DNA of 64,000 bases from F1-120-MAGs238 sp964484185 (lineage in GTDB: Bacteria > Planctomycetota > Phycisphaerae > Phycisphaerales > UBA1924): contig CAZAEQ010000006.1 of NCBI GenBank assembly GCA_964484185.1, positions 1 through 64,000 on the forward strand, in the 5' to 3' direction. This document shows, piece after piece, positions 62,383 through 64,000 of the stretch (the first letter of the stretch is position 1; every line of letters begins with the position of its first letter). Position numbers and translations under genes: made by a program. Under the pieces are notes generated by a model. The model ran no database searches. It saw only the letters and a list, made by a program, of their open reading frames with translations, and had not been told where the DNA came from.

Positions 62383-63213
62383 TTGATGTCACTTCGAAAG
62401 ACACTCAGCGTTCGCCCTCGGACCAAGGTCGATCTCTCAAAGATCGACCCTTCTGCAACTCCAGGTCGCAAGGGAGAAAGCAGTCTCGAACGCGAGCAGT
62501 CCGAGGCACAGCTTGAGGCAAACAAAGCCAAGCTCCTTGACCTGCAGACCAATCTCTACGCTGAAAACCAGCGATCGCTCCTGATCGTGCTGCAAGGCAT
62601 GGACACCAGCGGCAAGGATGGCTGCATTCGCCATGTGATCACGGGTTTTAATCCTCAGGGTTGCACAGTGACGTCATTCAAACAGCCAAGCGCAGAAGAA
62701 CTCGATCACGATTTTCTCTGGCGGATTCACAAAGCAATTCCCGCCAAGGGCGATGTTGGTGTTTTCAACCGCTCTCATTATGAAGACGTTCTGATCACCC
62801 GCGTTCACAAGATGATCTCAAAAAATACCTGCGAAGAACGCTACGAAGTCATCAATCGCTTCGAGCGCATGCTGGTGGAAAATGGCAACGTCACCATCTT
62901 GAAGTTCTATCTTCACATCTCCAAAGAAGAACAGAAAGAGCGCTTGCAGGCACGCCTTGATGATTCAAAAAAGACATGGAAATTCTCGCTTGGCGACCTC
63001 GAAGAGCGCAAACTCTGGCGCGATTATCAGGATGCATACGAGGCGGTACTCTCAAAGTGCTCAGTCAAAAATGCCCCGTGGTACATCATTCCCGCCGACA
63101 AGAAGTGGTACCGTGACTGGGCGGTCTCAGAGATCATCCGCGAGACGATGGAAGACATGAACCCCAGGCCGCCAGCGTCAACGATCGATGTGAAAGCAAT
63201 CAAGATTCGGTGA
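62383..63213 (+). CDS. Polyphosphate kinase 2 (PPK2)-type phosphotransferase
   Basis: The enzyme moves phosphate between polyphosphate and nucleotides. The 276-residue product has the Walker A-like loop GMDTSGKDG near 67-75, RHVITGFNPQGCTV, the lid/Walker B region FLWRIHKAIPAKGDVGVFNRSHYEDVL and the closing YIIPADKKWYRDW. The size and motifs fit the short, single-domain PPK2 class that phosphorylates ADP or AMP. The N-terminal tail (VRPRTKVDLSKIDPSATPGRKG) is like that of other PPK2 proteins. It converges on the partial membrane protein gene. Confidence 0.93.
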   Translation: MMSLRKTLSVRPRTKVDLSKIDPSATPGRKGESSLEREQSEAQLEANKAKLLDLQTNLYAENQRSLLIVLQGMDTSGKDGCIRHVITGFNPQGCTVTSFKQPSAEELDHDFLWRIHKAIPAKGDVGVFNRSHYEDVLITRVHKMISKNTCEERYEVINRFERMLVENGNVTILKFYLHISKEEQKERLQARLDDSKKTWKFSLGDLEERKLWRDYQDAYEAVLSKCSVKNAPWYIIPADKKWYRDWAVSEIIRETMEDMNPRPPASTIDVKAIKIR

Positions 63214-63230
63214 CGTCAAAACGGTCCGTG

Positions 63231-64000
63231 TTATCGCTCAGTTGTGGCGTCAAAATCGGCCTTTTCAATCTGCAGCCGCTGCCGCAACCAGGAACACAGT
63301 CTCTCGCAGCGTGCCCGATTGAGCGTTATTGACTTGACTCGATGCGTGTGCTCTTGCTGCATAACACTATCCATCGTCAGCACTGGAAAGTACATCGCCT
63401 CCTCAAGCACACCTGTTGTGCCCACACTCCTCTGGCTCGCCGGATGCACATCGATCAGGTCGTGATAGTCAAAACTCGCTCGAGGAACCTTCGAAAATCG
63501 AAACGTGGGCAGGACCTGAAGCTTGAGTCTGGCATCATCGAGCACAATCGCGCCGGCATCATGACGCGTCAAAAGCACAGTGATTCCGAAAACGCTCAGT
63601 ATGAATGCAAGCGGCGCGCCCGCGATCAGCCATGCCATATAGGGCTCTATTGCCATCGTGGACCTGCCAACTTGCACTGCGACACACCCGATTCCAGCAA
63701 TCAGAAACGCAATCCAGGCACTGGCGATCCTCACCTTGTTCTGCGGCGGCAATACCACCGCGCCTGTCTGAGTCAGTTTCGTATTCATCGGCAACGAATC
63801 TCCGTGGACGTCGTCACGGCTATGGCAGAAATACGGCAGAAAGAGCCCAAACGCTCCAAAAAGCCCGCCAAACGTCATTGATGAAATCGCACCGATTCGC
63901 AGAGTGGTGTCCAGCACAGCTCGGGAAGGTTGCGACGGCTCAAAATGTGCAGTGCCTGCAGCACCGCTTGTCGCGACCGCTACTAAAGCCGCCGCATCAC
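63231..64000 (-). CDS. Membrane protein, partial at right window edge
   Basis: A reverse frame is open from its stop at 63231 to the window edge, giving at least 256 residues. Part of it can start at a GTG at 63917 (228 residues), but the codons before that GTG read in frame without a stop and have the same character, so the gene may begin beyond the window. Membrane segments are seen at about 12-30 of the shorter form (TFGGLFGAFGLFLPYF), 65-85 (IASAWIAFLIAGIGCVAV) and 92-112 (MAWLIAGAPLAFILSVFGI). The end is a cytoplasmic region with several His and Arg, IVLDDARLKLQVLP and SITLNRARCERLCSWL. No family is recognised. Confidence 0.6.
   Translation of the reverse strand, partial: DAAALVAVATSGAAGTAHFEPSQPSRAVLDTTLRIGAISSMTFGGLFGAFGLFLPYFCHSRDDVHGDSLPMNTKLTQTGAVVLPPQNKVRIASAWIAFLIAGIGCVAVQVGRSTMAIEPYMAWLIAGAPLAFILSVFGITVLLTRHDAGAIVLDDARLKLQVLPTFRFSKVPRASFDYHDLIDVHPASQRSVGTTGVLEEAMYFPVLTMDSVMQQEHTHRVKSITLNRARCERLCSWLRQRLQIEKADFDATTER

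Overview
The window reads as chromosomal DNA from a planctomycete, most likely a Phycisphaerae-type lineage. This rests on several traits: a giant surface protein with an N-terminal LEGRTFLS motif, a secreted protein ending in a pair of dockerin-like repeats, a membrane protein with a CPKCNYDRAG...CPECG zinc-ribbon tail, a DUF2330 protein, a ThiD2-ThiE fusion, a lipoprotein sulfatase, and an exosortase linked to an exopolysaccharide operon. No taxonomic search was possible, so this is an inference.

Region 1 (1 to about 7782) looks like the end of a genomic island. It holds a partial nucleotidyltransferase gene, a protein of unknown function with weak RusA-like motifs, and a tight five-gene operon (2972-7128): a 91-residue small protein, two paralogous 2OG-Fe(II) oxygenases, a NodU/CmcH-type carbamoyltransferase and a GNAT acetyltransferase. 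The small protein and both oxygenases share an ungapped N-terminal helical motif. This is the best candidate for an undescribed system, possibly a peptide-modification (RiPP-like) pathway. The block ends at a 3' fragment of a glycine tRNA gene (anticodon CCC) that lacks its 5' half, the usual scar of an element integrated into a tRNA gene.

Region 2 (7800-28540) is ordinary housekeeping and accessory sequence: a TIM-barrel sugar isomerase-like gene with serA and serC; a reverse operon of M20 peptidase, tandem QueD/PTPS and a GT9 glycosyltransferase; a DUF2330 protein; a sulfatase; a DUF2071 protein; ThiD2-ThiE; DinB; LptB and a PEGA lipoprotein; a MacB-like permease; a secreted dockerin-tailed protein; a GT2 glycosyltransferase; a receiver-like protein; and glutamate dehydrogenase ending at a clear terminator.

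Region 3 (28737-44730) holds a 3496-residue surface protein made largely of twenty 132-residue repeats, followed after 20 bases by a membrane-bound diguanylate cyclase, then a STAS protein and gyrA on the opposite strand. Upstream of gyrA is a compact unit with a palindrome-covered promoter, a 26-codon ORF and a terminator.

Region 4 (45075-47970) holds a winged-helix-like hypothetical protein, a pentapeptide-repeat/TIR protein and a zinc-ribbon membrane protein.

Region 5 (48072-61025, reverse strand) is an exopolysaccharide/exosortase operon in the order polysaccharide export protein, exosortase, EpsI-like protein, 1528-residue TPR protein, Wzz/BY-kinase-like fusion with a defective P-loop, NAD-dependent sugar epimerase and WecA-type glycosyl-1-phosphate transferase, ending in a hairpin terminator. 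Region 6 (61380-64000) holds lipA, a PPK2 kinase and a membrane protein cut by the window edge.
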